NCBI RefSeq assembly: GCF_019039255.1
Contig: NZ_CP077062.1
Coordinates: 4,712,001 to 4,776,000, forward strand
DNA from: Nocardioides panacis
Lineage (GTDB): Bacteria > Actinomycetota > Actinomycetes > Propionibacteriales > Nocardioidaceae
Length of the DNA stretch: 64,000 nt
Reading direction: 5' to 3'
Below are positions 16,184-23,926 of the stretch, in pieces. The position numbers and the translations under genes were made by a program. The notes beneath the pieces were generated by a model. The model made no database searches. It was not told where the DNA came from and was given only the letters and a program-made list of their open reading frames with translations. Every line of letters begins with the position of its first letter. Position 1 is the stretch's first letter.

Positions 16184-16753
16184 TCAGAGGTCCAGCCGCT
16201 GCGCCAGCCGGTCCTGGGCCCGGGCCGCCGCCGTCCGGACGTCCGCGTCGGGGTCCTCCAGCAGCCGGCGTACGGCGGCCACGTGCTCGCTGTCGCCGCA
16301 GGTGCCCAGCGCCCGCGCGGCGGTGGCGCGTACGCGTGGCAGGTCGTGGGCGGCCAGCCGGGCGGCGGCGTCCCCGCAGGGCAGCTCACGGCGGACCGAG
16401 ACCTTCAGGCACATCTCGGCGACCCGCCAGGCGTCGTCGTCGAGGCGGTCGAGCACCACCGGGCCGGCGGCGTCGTCCCAGACGTAGAGCAGCCCGCGGG
16501 CGGCCCAGACCCGGGCCCACCACTCCTTCCACGACGTGCCGTCCTCCAGCAGGGACCGGCCGGCCGGTCCGCCGAGGAACAGCACCGTCGCGGCGTGGTC
16601 GTGCGGGTCGTCCGCGGCCAGCAGGTCGGCGCACAGCCCGGCCGCGCCCTGCTCGCCGACGTGGCCCGCGAGCAGGGCGAGCAGGTCGCGCGGGTGCGGC
16701 CGGCCCGGCGGGCGGGGCGGGAGCGGGGGTGGCGGTGCCGACCCGCCGGCCAC
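16184..16753 (-). CDS. HEAT-repeat protein
   Basis: The 189-residue protein begins with a Pro/Gly-rich stretch (PPPPLPPRPPGRPHPRD) and continues as all-helical sequence ending in two HEAT-like repeats (DLPRVRATAARALGTCGDSEHVAAVRRLLEDPDADVRTAAARA). Such repeats form protein-binding solenoids. No catalytic motif is visible. The GTG start at 16753 lies four bases past the otsA stop, so it is probably cotranscribed with trehalose-6-phosphate synthase. It may be a small adaptor, but no role can be assigned. Confidence 0.72.
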   Translation of the reverse strand: MAGGSAPPPPLPPRPPGRPHPRDLLALLAGHVGEQGAAGLCADLLAADDPHDHAATVLFLGGPAGRSLLEDGTSWKEWWARVWAARGLLYVWDDAAGPVVLDRLDDDAWRVAEMCLKVSVRRELPCGDAAARLAAHDLPRVRATAARALGTCGDSEHVAAVRRLLEDPDADVRTAAARAQDRLAQRLDL

Positions 16754-16757
16754 CGGG

Positions 16758-18212
16758 TCAGGCGCTCCGCGACGGGCGCAGCTGCTTGTGGTGCTCGGGC
16801 CTCGCCTCGTCGAGCACGGCGAGGAACGAGCGGGCCCAGCTCTTCACGTCGTGGTCCAGGACCGTCTTGCGCATCGCCTTCATCCGCCGCGCCAGCTCCC
16901 GGGGCTCGGCGTTCATCGCGGTGACGATGGCGGCCTTCATGCCGTTGATGTCGTAGGGGTTCACCATGTAGGCCTGCCGCAGCTCGTCGGCCGCGCCGGC
17001 GAACTCCGACAGCACGAGGGCACCCTGGTCGTCGTACCGGCAGGCGACGTACTCCTTGGCGACGAGGTTCATGCCGTCGCGGAGCGGGGTGACCACCATG
17101 ACGTCGGCGGCCCGGAACAGCGCCGCCATCTCCTCCTTGGGGTAGGAGGTGTGCATGTAGTGGATCGCCGGGCTGCCGATCGAGCCGAGGTCGCCGTTGA
17201 GCCGGCCCACCAGGCGGTCGATGTCGTCGCGGAGCTTGCGGTACTGCTCGACCCGCTCCCGCGACGGGGTGGCGACCTGCACGAACACGGTGTCCTCGAC
17301 CGACACCTCGCCGTCGCGGACCAGCTCGCCGAACGCGCGGAGCCGGTCGAAGATGCCCTTGGTGTAGTCGAGCCGGTCGATGCCGAGCAGCACCCGGCGC
17401 GGGTTGCCGAGCTGCTCGCGGATCTCGCGGGCCCGCTCCCCGACGGCCTCGGTGCGGGCCAGCGCGTCCAGGCCCGGGGTGTCGATGGAGATCGGGAACG
17501 AGCCGGCCTGCACGACCCGGCCGTCGGGCAGGTAGATCAGGTCGCGGTGGGTCTTGTGGCCGACCCGCTGGCGGACCAGCCGGACGAAGTTCTGCGAGGC
17601 CCCGGGCCGCTGGAAGCCCACGACGTCGGCACCGAGCAGCCCCTCGAGGAGCTGGCGGCGCCAGGGCAGCTGCTGGAACAGCTCGGCCGGCGGGAACGGG
17701 ATGTGCAGGAAGAAGCCGATCCGCAGGTCGGGTCGCAGCTCGCGCAGCATGGCGGGCACCAGCTGCATCTGGTAGTCGTGCACCCAGACCGTGGCGTCCT
17801 CGGCGGCGACCTCCGCGGCCTTCTCGGCGAAGCGCCGGTTGACCCGGACGTAGGCGTCCCACCACTCGCGGTGGAACTCCGGCTTGGCCACCACGTCGTG
17901 GTACAGCGGCCAGAGGGTGGCGTTGGAGAAGCCCTCGTAGAACTCCTCGATCTCCGCCGCGCTCAGCGGCACCGGGACCAGGGACAGGCCGTCGTCGACG
18001 AACGGCTCCATGTCGTCGTCGCTGCCGCCCGACCAGCCGATCCAGGCGCCGTCGTTCTCGCGCATCACGGGCTCGATCGCGGTGACCAGGCCGCCGGGGG
18101 AGCGGCGCCAGGCCACGGACCCGTCGTCGTTGACCACCCGGTCGACGGGGAGCCGGTTGGCGACGATGACCAGGTCGGCCTGGCGGGGCTTGGGTGTTCC
18201 GGCGGGGCTCAC
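16758..18212 (-). CDS. otsA: Alpha,alpha-trehalose-6-phosphate synthase
   Basis: The 484-residue GT20 glycosyltransferase makes trehalose 6-phosphate from UDP- or GDP-glucose and glucose 6-phosphate. Family motifs are all present: VIVANRLPV and [14 protein letters not shown] at the N-terminus (donor and acceptor loops), [23 protein letters not shown], and the C-terminal [18 protein letters not shown] nucleotide-sugar site. Length is normal. The matching phosphatase gene otsB is 2.1 kb away on the other strand. Trehalose serves as osmoprotectant and, in mycolate-related actinobacteria, as a cell-wall sugar. The GTG start follows a seven-base C/G run with no spaced Shine-Dalgarno. Confidence 0.95.
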   Translation of the reverse strand: MSPAGTPKPRQADLVIVANRLPVDRVVNDDGSVAWRRSPGGLVTAIEPVMRENDGAWIGWSGGSDDDMEPFVDDGLSLVPVPLSAAEIEEFYEGFSNATLWPLYHDVVAKPEFHREWWDAYVRVNRRFAEKAAEVAAEDATVWVHDYQMQLVPAMLRELRPDLRIGFFLHIPFPPAELFQQLPWRRQLLEGLLGADVVGFQRPGASQNFVRLVRQRVGHKTHRDLIYLPDGRVVQAGSFPISIDTPGLDALARTEAVGERAREIREQLGNPRRVLLGIDRLDYTKGIFDRLRAFGELVRDGEVSVEDTVFVQVATPSRERVEQYRKLRDDIDRLVGRLNGDLGSIGSPAIHYMHTSYPKEEMAALFRAADVMVVTPLRDGMNLVAKEYVACRYDDQGALVLSEFAGAADELRQAYMVNPYDINGMKAAIVTAMNAEPRELARRMKAMRKTVLDHDVKSWARSFLAVLDEARPEHHKQLRPSRSA

Positions 18213-18240
18213 CCCCCCAACCTACCCAGCCGCGACGGGG

Positions 18241-19317
18241 TCATGAGCGCTTCGCGTAGTGCACCCCGATCTGGTCGCGGAGCCGGTCCATCTGCCGCAT
18301 CAGCGCTACGGTGTCGTCCAGCGGCACCAGCGGCGACTCGGTCTCGCCGTTGCGCAGGCAGCGGACCACCTCGAGGGCCTCGTGCGACAGCCCGGTGCCG
18401 AGCAGCTCCTGGCGGATCTCCTGCGGCTCCGGGGGGCCGTCGAGGTCGCCGGTCATCGAGGTCCAGGTCACGCTCGTCGGGTGGTGGAACGGCGCCGGCA
18501 GGTCGATCCGGCCGCGGTCCGTGGCGATCGACGCCGTGCGCGGGGACCAGGCGGTCATCGTGGAGGTGAGCGAGGCGACCGCGCCGCTGTCGTAGCCGAG
18601 GCTCATCGCGAGGTTGAGGTCGGCGCCGACCTCCGAGAGCGCGGCGGTCGCGGCCAGCGTGGACGGCTCGCCCAGGAACAGGCTGGCGAACGTGAGCGGG
18701 TAGACGCCCATGTCCAGCAGCGCCCCGCCGCCCAGGGCCGGGTCGAGCAGCCGGTCCGTCGGCGGCTTGTCCACCACGAAGCCGAGGTCGGCGCGGACCT
18801 GGCGGACCTCCCCGAGCGCGCCGGTCGCGAACAGCTGGCGGAGCCGGCGGACCAGCGGGTTGCAGCGCATCCACATGGCCTCCATGAGGAACAGGTTCTT
18901 CTCGCGGGCCAGCGCGACCAGGTGCTCGGCGTCGGCGGCGTCGAGGGTGAACGCCTTCTCGCAGAGCACCGGCTTGCCGGCCTCGAAGGCCAGCTCGACG
19001 TGCTCGCGGTGCAGGGCGTGCGGCGTCGCGACGTACACCACGTCCACGGCGGGGTCCTCGACGAGCGCGCGGTAGTCGCCGTACGCCGCGGCGGCGCCGT
19101 GCTCGGCCGCGAACGCGTCGGCGGACTCCTGGCGGCGGGCGCCGACCGCGGCGATCTCGCACTCGGGCAGCAGGGCGAGGTCGCGGGCGAAGGAGCCGGC
19201 GATCTTGCCGGTCGCGAGGATGCCCCAGCGCACCGGACGGTCGTCCGGCAGCGGCTCCGCACGGCTCGGTCCCGGGGTGACGTCGAGGGGCGGGAGGTCG
19301 GTGGGGAGCTTCGTCAT
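18241..19317 (-). CDS. Gfo/Idh/MocA-family NAD(P)-dependent oxidoreductase
   Basis: The 358-residue protein has an N-terminal Rossmann domain (WGILATGKIAGSFARDLALL, 31-50) and the Gfo/Idh signature CEKAFTLDAADAE (the EKP-like catalytic Lys), followed by the beta-sheet domain with GGGALLDMGVYPL. Members reduce or oxidise sugars, inositols and related cyclic compounds. It ends 29 bp before the otsA start on the same strand, so it may be the promoter-proximal gene of the otsA operon. The substrate is unknown. ATG 19317 was chosen over upstream codons because homology-like sequence begins a few residues later. Confidence 0.87.
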   Translation of the reverse strand: MTKLPTDLPPLDVTPGPSRAEPLPDDRPVRWGILATGKIAGSFARDLALLPECEIAAVGARRQESADAFAAEHGAAAAYGDYRALVEDPAVDVVYVATPHALHREHVELAFEAGKPVLCEKAFTLDAADAEHLVALAREKNLFLMEAMWMRCNPLVRRLRQLFATGALGEVRQVRADLGFVVDKPPTDRLLDPALGGGALLDMGVYPLTFASLFLGEPSTLAATAALSEVGADLNLAMSLGYDSGAVASLTSTMTAWSPRTASIATDRGRIDLPAPFHHPTSVTWTSMTGDLDGPPEPQEIRQELLGTGLSHEALEVVRCLRNGETESPLVPLDDTVALMRQMDRLRDQIGVHYAKRS

Positions 19318-19432
19318 GGCCCCATCGTGCCCGATCCCCGGGCGGCCACGCGTGACCCCCCGGAGCCGGACGAACCGTCGTTTTCCGACCCCACGCACCC
19401 CATCCGAAACGCCTGACACAGATGCGCGGGGT

Positions 19433-19464
19433 GAACTACACGCGTGTGGTTCGTCGCCTATGAT
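19433..19464 (+). promoter_or_regulatory. Palindromic operator and -10 box ahead of the DUF3263 gene
   Basis: GAACTACACGCGTGTGGTTC (19433-19452) is an inverted repeat with a single mismatched pair. A consensus-like TATGAT -10 element follows at 19459-19464. The palindrome would overlap the -35 region, as a repressor or activator site does. Transcription would start near 19471, giving a leader of about 50 bases before ATG 19520. Confidence 0.55.
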
Positions 19465-19519
19465 GGCTCGAGCACAGCCCGCCACCACCCGCCGTCATCC
19501 GGCACAGGAGTCGCCCACC

Positions 19520-19816
19520 ATGGACGCCGCGAACGCCCTCACCCCGGGACAGAACGCCCCGTCGAGCGAGCTCTCCGAGCGCGACAGCGAGATCCTCAAC
19601 TTCGAGCGCCAGTGGTGGAAGTACGCCGGCGCCAAGGAGCAGGCGGTCCGCGACAAGTTCGACATGTCCTCGACGCGCTACTACCAGGTGCTCAACGCCC
19701 TGATCGACCGTCCCGAGTCGCTGGCCTTCGACCCGCTGCTGGTCCGGCGGCTGCGCCGGCTGCGCGCCGCCCGGCAGCGCGCCCGGTCCGCCCGGCGCCT
19801 CGGCTTCGAGGTCTGA
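19520..19816 (+). CDS. DUF3263 domain protein
   Basis: The 98-residue protein carries the actinobacterial DUF3263 domain: LSERDSEILNFERQWWKYAGAKEQAVRDKFDMSSTRYYQVLNALID (about 22-67) and a basic C-terminus (RRLRRLRAARQRARSARR). The middle resembles a helix-turn-helix, suggesting a small DNA-binding protein. The family is nearly restricted to actinobacteria and is usually found, as here, next to a LytR_C-domain gene, with one base between stop and start. ATG 19520 has AGGAG nine bases upstream. A palindromic promoter lies 60-90 bp upstream. Confidence 0.88.
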   Translation: MDAANALTPGQNAPSSELSERDSEILNFERQWWKYAGAKEQAVRDKFDMSSTRYYQVLNALIDRPESLAFDPLLVRRLRRLRAARQRARSARRLGFEV

Positions 19817-19817
19817 C

Positions 19818-20327
19818 GTGCGCCGCCGCACCCAGCGCGGGGTCGCGATGTCCTCCCCGGTCGCCCTGCTCTCCGTCGCGGCCGTGGTCGTGGCCGGCGC
19901 CGCCTTCCTGTTCACCGGCCACGACGAGGAGCCCACCCCGGCGGCCACCCCGGTCGTCGCGACCAGCTCCGCGGCCCCGACGAGCACCGCCCCCGCTCCG
20001 GTGGTCGAGCAGCAGCCGCAGCAGAAGAAGAAGGTCGTCAAGAAGAAGGTCCGCCGCGGCGGCACCTACGTCGAGGTCTACAACAACTCCGGCATCAGCG
20101 GCCTGGCCGGCAGCACCGCCGCCCGCGCGCAGGGCGCCGGCTGGCAGGTCGTCGGCTCGGACAACTGGTACGGCACCATCGCGGCCAGCACGGTCTACTT
20201 CCCGGCGCGGCTCAAGGACCAGGCGCAGCTGCTCGGCAAGGACCTCGGCATCAAGCGGCTCAAGCCCGCGATCGCCCCGATGCGCGGCGACCGGCTGACC
20301 GTGATCCTCACCCGCGACTACTCCTGA
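19818..20327 (+). CDS. Membrane-anchored LytR_C-domain protein
   Basis: The 169-residue protein has a short basic N-terminus, one transmembrane helix (about 12-33), a Thr/Pro/Ala-rich extracytoplasmic linker, a Lys cluster (QQKKKVVKKKVRRG), and a C-terminal LytR_C domain (VEVYNNSGISGLAGSTAARAQ through LTVILTRDYS). This domain is common as the C-terminal part of LytR-CpsA-Psr proteins and as a stand-alone actinobacterial envelope protein. Its role is unproven but probably cell-wall related. The GTG start at 19818 immediately follows the DUF3263 stop, indicating an operon that continues into otsB, four bases further on. Confidence 0.85.
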   Translation: MRRRTQRGVAMSSPVALLSVAAVVVAGAAFLFTGHDEEPTPAATPVVATSSAAPTSTAPAPVVEQQPQQKKKVVKKKVRRGGTYVEVYNNSGISGLAGSTAARAQGAGWQVVGSDNWYGTIAASTVYFPARLKDQAQLLGKDLGIKRLKPAIAPMRGDRLTVILTRDYS

Positions 20328-20331
20328 CCCC

Positions 20332-21186
20332 GTGACGCCTCCCCGCGGGTCCGGCGACGGTTCCGGCGACCGGTACGACGCCCTGGTGGCCGTCGCCGAC
20401 GAGGTGCTGGTCGGCCTGGACTTCGACGGCACGCTCTCCCCGATCGTGGAGGACCCGTCCCGGGCGGTGATCCACCCCGACGGGCCGCGGGTGCTGCGCG
20501 ACCTGGCCGCCTGCGTCCGCGCGGTCGTCGTGATCACCGGCCGCCCGGCGCGCCAGGTCGTCGAGCTCGGCGGTCTCGACGCGGTCGCCGACTCGCTGGC
20601 CGCCGGGTCCCGGCTGGTCGTGATGGGGCAGTACGGCAACGAGCACTGGGACTCCGGCTCCCGCGAGTTCCGGTCGCCCGAGCCGCCCCCCGGCCTGCAG
20701 GCCTTCCGTGACGAGCTGCCGGCGCTGCTCGCCGCCCAGGACGCCGAGGGTGCGTTCGTGGAGGAGAAGGGCCTCGCCGTCGCCGTGCACACCCGGCGGC
20801 TGCCCGACGCCGCGGCCGCCTACGCCCGGCTGGAGGCCGCCCTCGGCGAGGCCGTCGAGCGGCACGGTCTCGGTCTGGAGCCCGGCCGGATGGTGCTGGA
20901 GGTCCGCGCCCCGGGCATGCACAAGGGGCTCGCGGTGCACGCCGCGCTCGAGGAGCACCGCGCCGGTGCCGTGCTGTTCGCCGGCGACGACCTCGGTGAC
21001 CTCGAGGCGTTCGAGGCGGTGCGCGGCCTGCGTGACCAGGGTCTGCCGACGCTGCTGGTCTGCTCGGGCTCGGAGGAGCAGGAGGCGCTCGCGGCGCTGT
21101 CCGACGTGGTCGTCGACGGTCCGGCCGGGGTGCTCGGGCTGCTCGCCCGGTTCGTCGAGGACGTCCGCTCCGCTCAGGAGGGCTGA
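20332..21186 (+). CDS. otsB: Trehalose-6-phosphate phosphatase
   Basis: The 284-residue HAD-superfamily enzyme removes phosphate from trehalose 6-phosphate. Motif I DFDGTLSPI (Asp30 nucleophile, Asp32), motif II in VVITGRPARQV, MGQYGNEHWDSGS in the cap, and motif IV GDDLGDLEAFEAV are all present. Length is typical. It follows the DUF3263 and LytR_C genes on the plus strand by four bases, whereas otsA is on the minus strand 2.1 kb away, so the trehalose pair is split between two transcripts. Its 3' end overlaps the convergent HEERH-motif gene by 13 bp. Confidence 0.93.
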   Translation: MTPPRGSGDGSGDRYDALVAVADEVLVGLDFDGTLSPIVEDPSRAVIHPDGPRVLRDLAACVRAVVVITGRPARQVVELGGLDAVADSLAAGSRLVVMGQYGNEHWDSGSREFRSPEPPPGLQAFRDELPALLAAQDAEGAFVEEKGLAVAVHTRRLPDAAAAYARLEAALGEAVERHGLGLEPGRMVLEVRAPGMHKGLAVHAALEEHRAGAVLFAGDDLGDLEAFEAVRGLRDQGLPTLLVCSGSEEQEALAALSDVVVDGPAGVLGLLARFVEDVRSAQEG

Positions 21187-21617
21187 GCCGCCGCCTGCCC
21201 GCGCCGCCGGGCCCGGGCGCTCACGGTCGGGTAGCCGCCGTCCGCGAGCCCCGCGAGCCGCTCGAAGGCGTTGTGCACCGCGGGGTCGCCGCCGACCAGC
21301 AACGACCAGCCCACGGCCAGGAGGTACAGCGGCAGCAGCGGCAGCCCGAGGCAGGCGACGTACTGCCAGGTGTGCCGCTCCTCGTGCCGCATCAGGGCCG
21401 GGCGGGCGTCGAGCCAGGCCCGGTCGTGCGTGCTGGCCACCACGTTGCCCAGGGTGAACGCCGAGGCGACCGGCAGCGGCAGCCGGTAGCCGGTCGCGAC
21501 CACCAGTCCGCGCGGCCCCCGGTCGACGTGGGCCCGGCCGGCCCGGGCGACGGCCAGGCCGAGCAGCGTCGAGCCGTTCAGCACGTTGACCACCTGCTTG
21601 ACCCGCCACGGCTCCAT
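21174..21617 (-). CDS. Small membrane protein with HExxH motif
   Basis: The 147-residue protein has weakly hydrophobic segments near 8-25, 36-62 and 88-108. Between the second and third it carries ALMRHEERHTWQYV with HEERH at 78-82, a perfect HExxH zinc-protease signature placed just before a membrane helix. Zinc binding is plausible but the family is unknown to me, and HExxH can occur by chance. ATG 21617 starts at MEPWRVKQ; further upstream codons look unlike coding sequence. It is divergent from the SAM riboswitch/thrC unit. Confidence 0.65.
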   Translation of the reverse strand: MEPWRVKQVVNVLNGSTLLGLAVARAGRAHVDRGPRGLVVATGYRLPLPVASAFTLGNVVASTHDRAWLDARPALMRHEERHTWQYVACLGLPLLPLYLLAVGWSLLVGGDPAVHNAFERLAGLADGGYPTVSARARRRGQAAAQPS

Positions 21618-21683
21618 CCCGTCATCCTGCACCCCGTCGGTCTCGCATGATGGATGCGATGTGCACATGCTGAGACGGATTCG

Positions 21684-21844
21684 TACAGTAAGGACTGCTC
21701 ATCGAGAGGGGCAGAGGGACACGGCCCGCTGAAGCCCCGGCAACCCGCCACCGCACGCACGCGTCGAAATCCGTCGACCGGCCTGTGGTGCCAACGGTGC
21801 TAATTCCGTCCCGGTCCGAGAGTCGGCCCACCGGGGAAGATGAG
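21684..21844 (+). promoter_or_regulatory. SAM-I (S-box) riboswitch with -10 promoter element
   Basis: All S-box landmarks are present. P1 is CTCATC (21698-21703) pairing with GATGAG (21839-21844). The core has GAGGGGCAGAGGGAC, CGGCCC, TGAAGCCCCGGCAACC, then GGTGCC and GGTGCTAATTCC (21796-21807). A TACAGT -10 element (21684-21689) would start the RNA at about 21696. The 3' strand of P1 ends one base before the AAGGAGG ribosome binding site of thrC. No separate terminator hairpin is seen, so control is probably at translation initiation. Confidence 0.93.
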
Positions 21845-21857
21845 AAGGAGGATTCCT

Positions 21858-23130
21858 TTGAGCACCTCAGTCGTTTCCGGTCCCGGCACCAGCACGCGTC
21901 CCGGCGCCTTCGGCAACGCGGTCAACCTCGTCTGTCGCGAGTGCCGCGCCACCCAGGACCTCGGTCCCTTCTACGCCTGCCAGGAGTGCTTCGGCCCCCC
22001 TGGAGATCGGCTACGACTTCCCCGCGGTCACCCGCGCCGGGATCGAGGCCGGACCCAAGAACATCTGGCGCTACCAGCAGCTGCTGCCGGTGCCCGCCGA
22101 CATCACCTCGAGCCCCAACATGGAGCCCGGCTACACCCGGCTGATCAAGGCGAACAACCTCGGCCGCGAGCTCGGCATCAAGAACCTCTGGGTCAAGGAC
22201 GACTCCGGCAACCCCACGCACTCCTTCAAGGACCGCGTCGTCGCGATCGCGCTGTCGGCCGCCCGCGAGTTCGGCAGCAAGGTCTTCGCCTGCCCCTCGA
22301 CCGGCAACCTCGCCAACGCCGTGGCCGCCGCCGGTGCCCGCGCCGGCATGAAGACGGTCGTGTTCATCCCGGCCGACCTCGAGCGGCCCAAGGTCATCAC
22401 CACCGCGGTGTACGGCGGCACGCTGGTCGCCGTGAACGGCAACTACGACGACGTGAACCGGCTCGCGTCGGAGATCGCCGGCGAGGAGGACGGCTGGGCG
22501 TTCGTGAACGTCAACGTCCGGCCCTACTACGCCGAGGGCTCCAAGACCCTGGGCTACGAGGTCGCCGAGCAGCTCGGCTGGCGGCTGCCGCAGCAGGTCG
22601 TGATCCCGGTCGCCTCCGGGTCGCAGCTGACCAAGGTGGACAAGGGCTTCTCCGAGCTCGTGCAGCTCGGCCTGGTCGAGGCGTCGCCCTACAAGATCTT
22701 CGGCGCCCAGGCCCAGGGCTGCTCGCCGGTCTCCGCGGCGTTCAAGGACGGCCACGACGTCGTACGCCCGGTCAAGCCCGACACCATCGCCAAGTCGCTC
22801 GCGATCGGCAACCCGGCCGACGGCCCCTACGTCCTCGACGTGGCCCGCCGCACCGGCGGGGCGATCGAGGACGTCACCGACGAGGAGGTGCGCGAGGGCA
22901 TCCAGCTGCTCGCCCGCACCGAGGGCGTCTTCGCCGAGACCGCCGGCGGCGTCACCATCGCCACCCTGAAGAAGCTCGTCGACACCGGCCAGCTCGACCC
23001 GGACGCCGAGACCGTGGTGTTCAACACCGGCGACGGGTTGAAGACCCTGGACGCGATCGCGGACCGGGTCGGCCCGGCCGCCACCATCGACCCGAGCTAC
23101 CGGGCGTTCACGGACGCCGGCCTGGTCTGA
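21858..23130 (+). CDS. thrC: Threonine synthase, one-base frameshift
   Basis: The enzyme converts O-phosphohomoserine to threonine with PLP. With one base removed from the six-C run at 21995-22000, the two frames join into a protein of about 423 residues. The N-terminal region has paired cysteines (VCRECRA and YACQECFG), then LEIGYDFPAV, and the PLP lysine in GNPTHSFKDR (about residue 124). Further PLP-fold motifs are CPSTGNLANAVAAAGARAG and IPVASGSQLTK. A TTG start at 21858 is chosen because AAGGAGG is five to eight bases upstream. thrC is essential for prototrophy, so a real disruption is unlikely and a homopolymer error is the best explanation. A SAM-I riboswitch precedes it. Confidence 0.88.
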
Positions 23131-23182
23131 ACCCCGGGTAACCTGCTCCCCAGCGTCCGCACCAGACAAGATCGAGGTACTC

Positions 23183-23458
23183 ATGAGCGTCAGCGTCCGG
23201 ATCCCGACCATCCTGCGCACCTACACCAACGGCGAGTCCGAGGTGTCGGCCGACGGAGGGACCCTCGCGGAGGTGCTCGACTCCCTCGAGGCGAGCTACC
23301 CGGGGATCAAGGGCCGCATCCTGGACGACCAGGGGGCGATCCGCCGGTTCGTGAACGTCTACGTCGGCAACGACGACGTGCGGTTCCTGGAGTCGCTGGA
23401 GACCAGCACGCCCGCGGGCGCGCAGGTCTCGGTCATCCCGGCCGTCGCCGGGGGCTGA
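23183..23458 (+). CDS. CysO/MoaD/ThiS-family sulfur carrier protein
   Basis: The 91-residue beta-grasp protein ends in the diagnostic Gly-Gly (IPAVAGG), whose C-terminus is adenylated and thiocarboxylated. Its sequence (SVRIPTILRTYT at the start, RFVNVYVGNDDVRF, VIPAVAGG at the end) is very close in pattern to Mycobacterium CysO, the sulfur donor for CysM-type cysteine synthesis. Homologues of Mec and CysM are not in the window. It lies 52 bp after thrC and may share its SAM-riboswitch transcript, which would tie it to sulfur status. A MoaD role in molybdopterin is the alternative, given the molybdenum enzyme at 37-41 kb. Confidence 0.85.
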   Translation: MSVSVRIPTILRTYTNGESEVSADGGTLAEVLDSLEASYPGIKGRILDDQGAIRRFVNVYVGNDDVRFLESLETSTPAGAQVSVIPAVAGG

Positions 23459-23464
23459 CACCGC

Positions 23465-23926
23465 ATGGCGCGCAAGCTCGCGACAGCAGACCGGGTCGGC
23501 AAGCACGAGCTCGACGAGTTCGTCCGGCCGCGGCACAAGGGCACCCTCGTCACCCGCCGCAGGGACGGCAGCCCGCAGATGTCGCCGGTGACCTGCGGCC
23601 TGGACCCCGAGGGCCGGATCGTGGTGTCGACCTACCCGCAGCGGGCCAAGGCGGTCAACGCCCGCCGCGACGCCCGGGTGTCGATGGTGGTCCACTCCGA
23701 CGAGTGGGACGGCCCCTACGTCCAGGTCGACGGCACGGCCGAGGTCATCGACATGCCGGACGCCGTGGAGCCGCTGGTGGAGTACTTCCGGTGCATCTCG
23801 GGCGAGCACCCGGACTGGGACGAGTACCGCGCGGCGATGCGCACCCAGGACAAGTCGCTGATCCGGATCACCGTGGAGCGCTGGGGGCCGGTCGCGACCG
23901 GCGGCTTCCCGCCCGAGAACGCCTAG
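23465..23926 (+). CDS. PPOX-class F420-dependent flavin/deazaflavin oxidoreductase
   Basis: The 153-residue split-barrel protein matches the pyridoxamine-phosphate-oxidase-like family that in actinobacteria often binds F420 or FMN. Visible features are KGTLVTRRRDGSPQMSPVTCGLDPEGRIVVST near 24-55, an AKAVNARRDARVSMVV strand, and GPYVQVDGTAEVID. Its reaction is unknown, and members reduce diverse small molecules or biliverdin. It begins six bases after the CysO-like gene, so the two are probably cotranscribed. Its last four bases overlap the convergent nitronate monooxygenase-like gene. Confidence 0.83.
   Translation: MARKLATADRVGKHELDEFVRPRHKGTLVTRRRDGSPQMSPVTCGLDPEGRIVVSTYPQRAKAVNARRDARVSMVVHSDEWDGPYVQVDGTAEVIDMPDAVEPLVEYFRCISGEHPDWDEYRAAMRTQDKSLIRITVERWGPVATGGFPPENA

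Noticed and set aside
21858-23130. thrC as a true pseudogene
   Set aside because: The only defect is one extra C in a six-C run; all motifs before and after are intact, a SAM riboswitch and strong ribosome binding site are kept, and the same kind of error recurs in five other genes.
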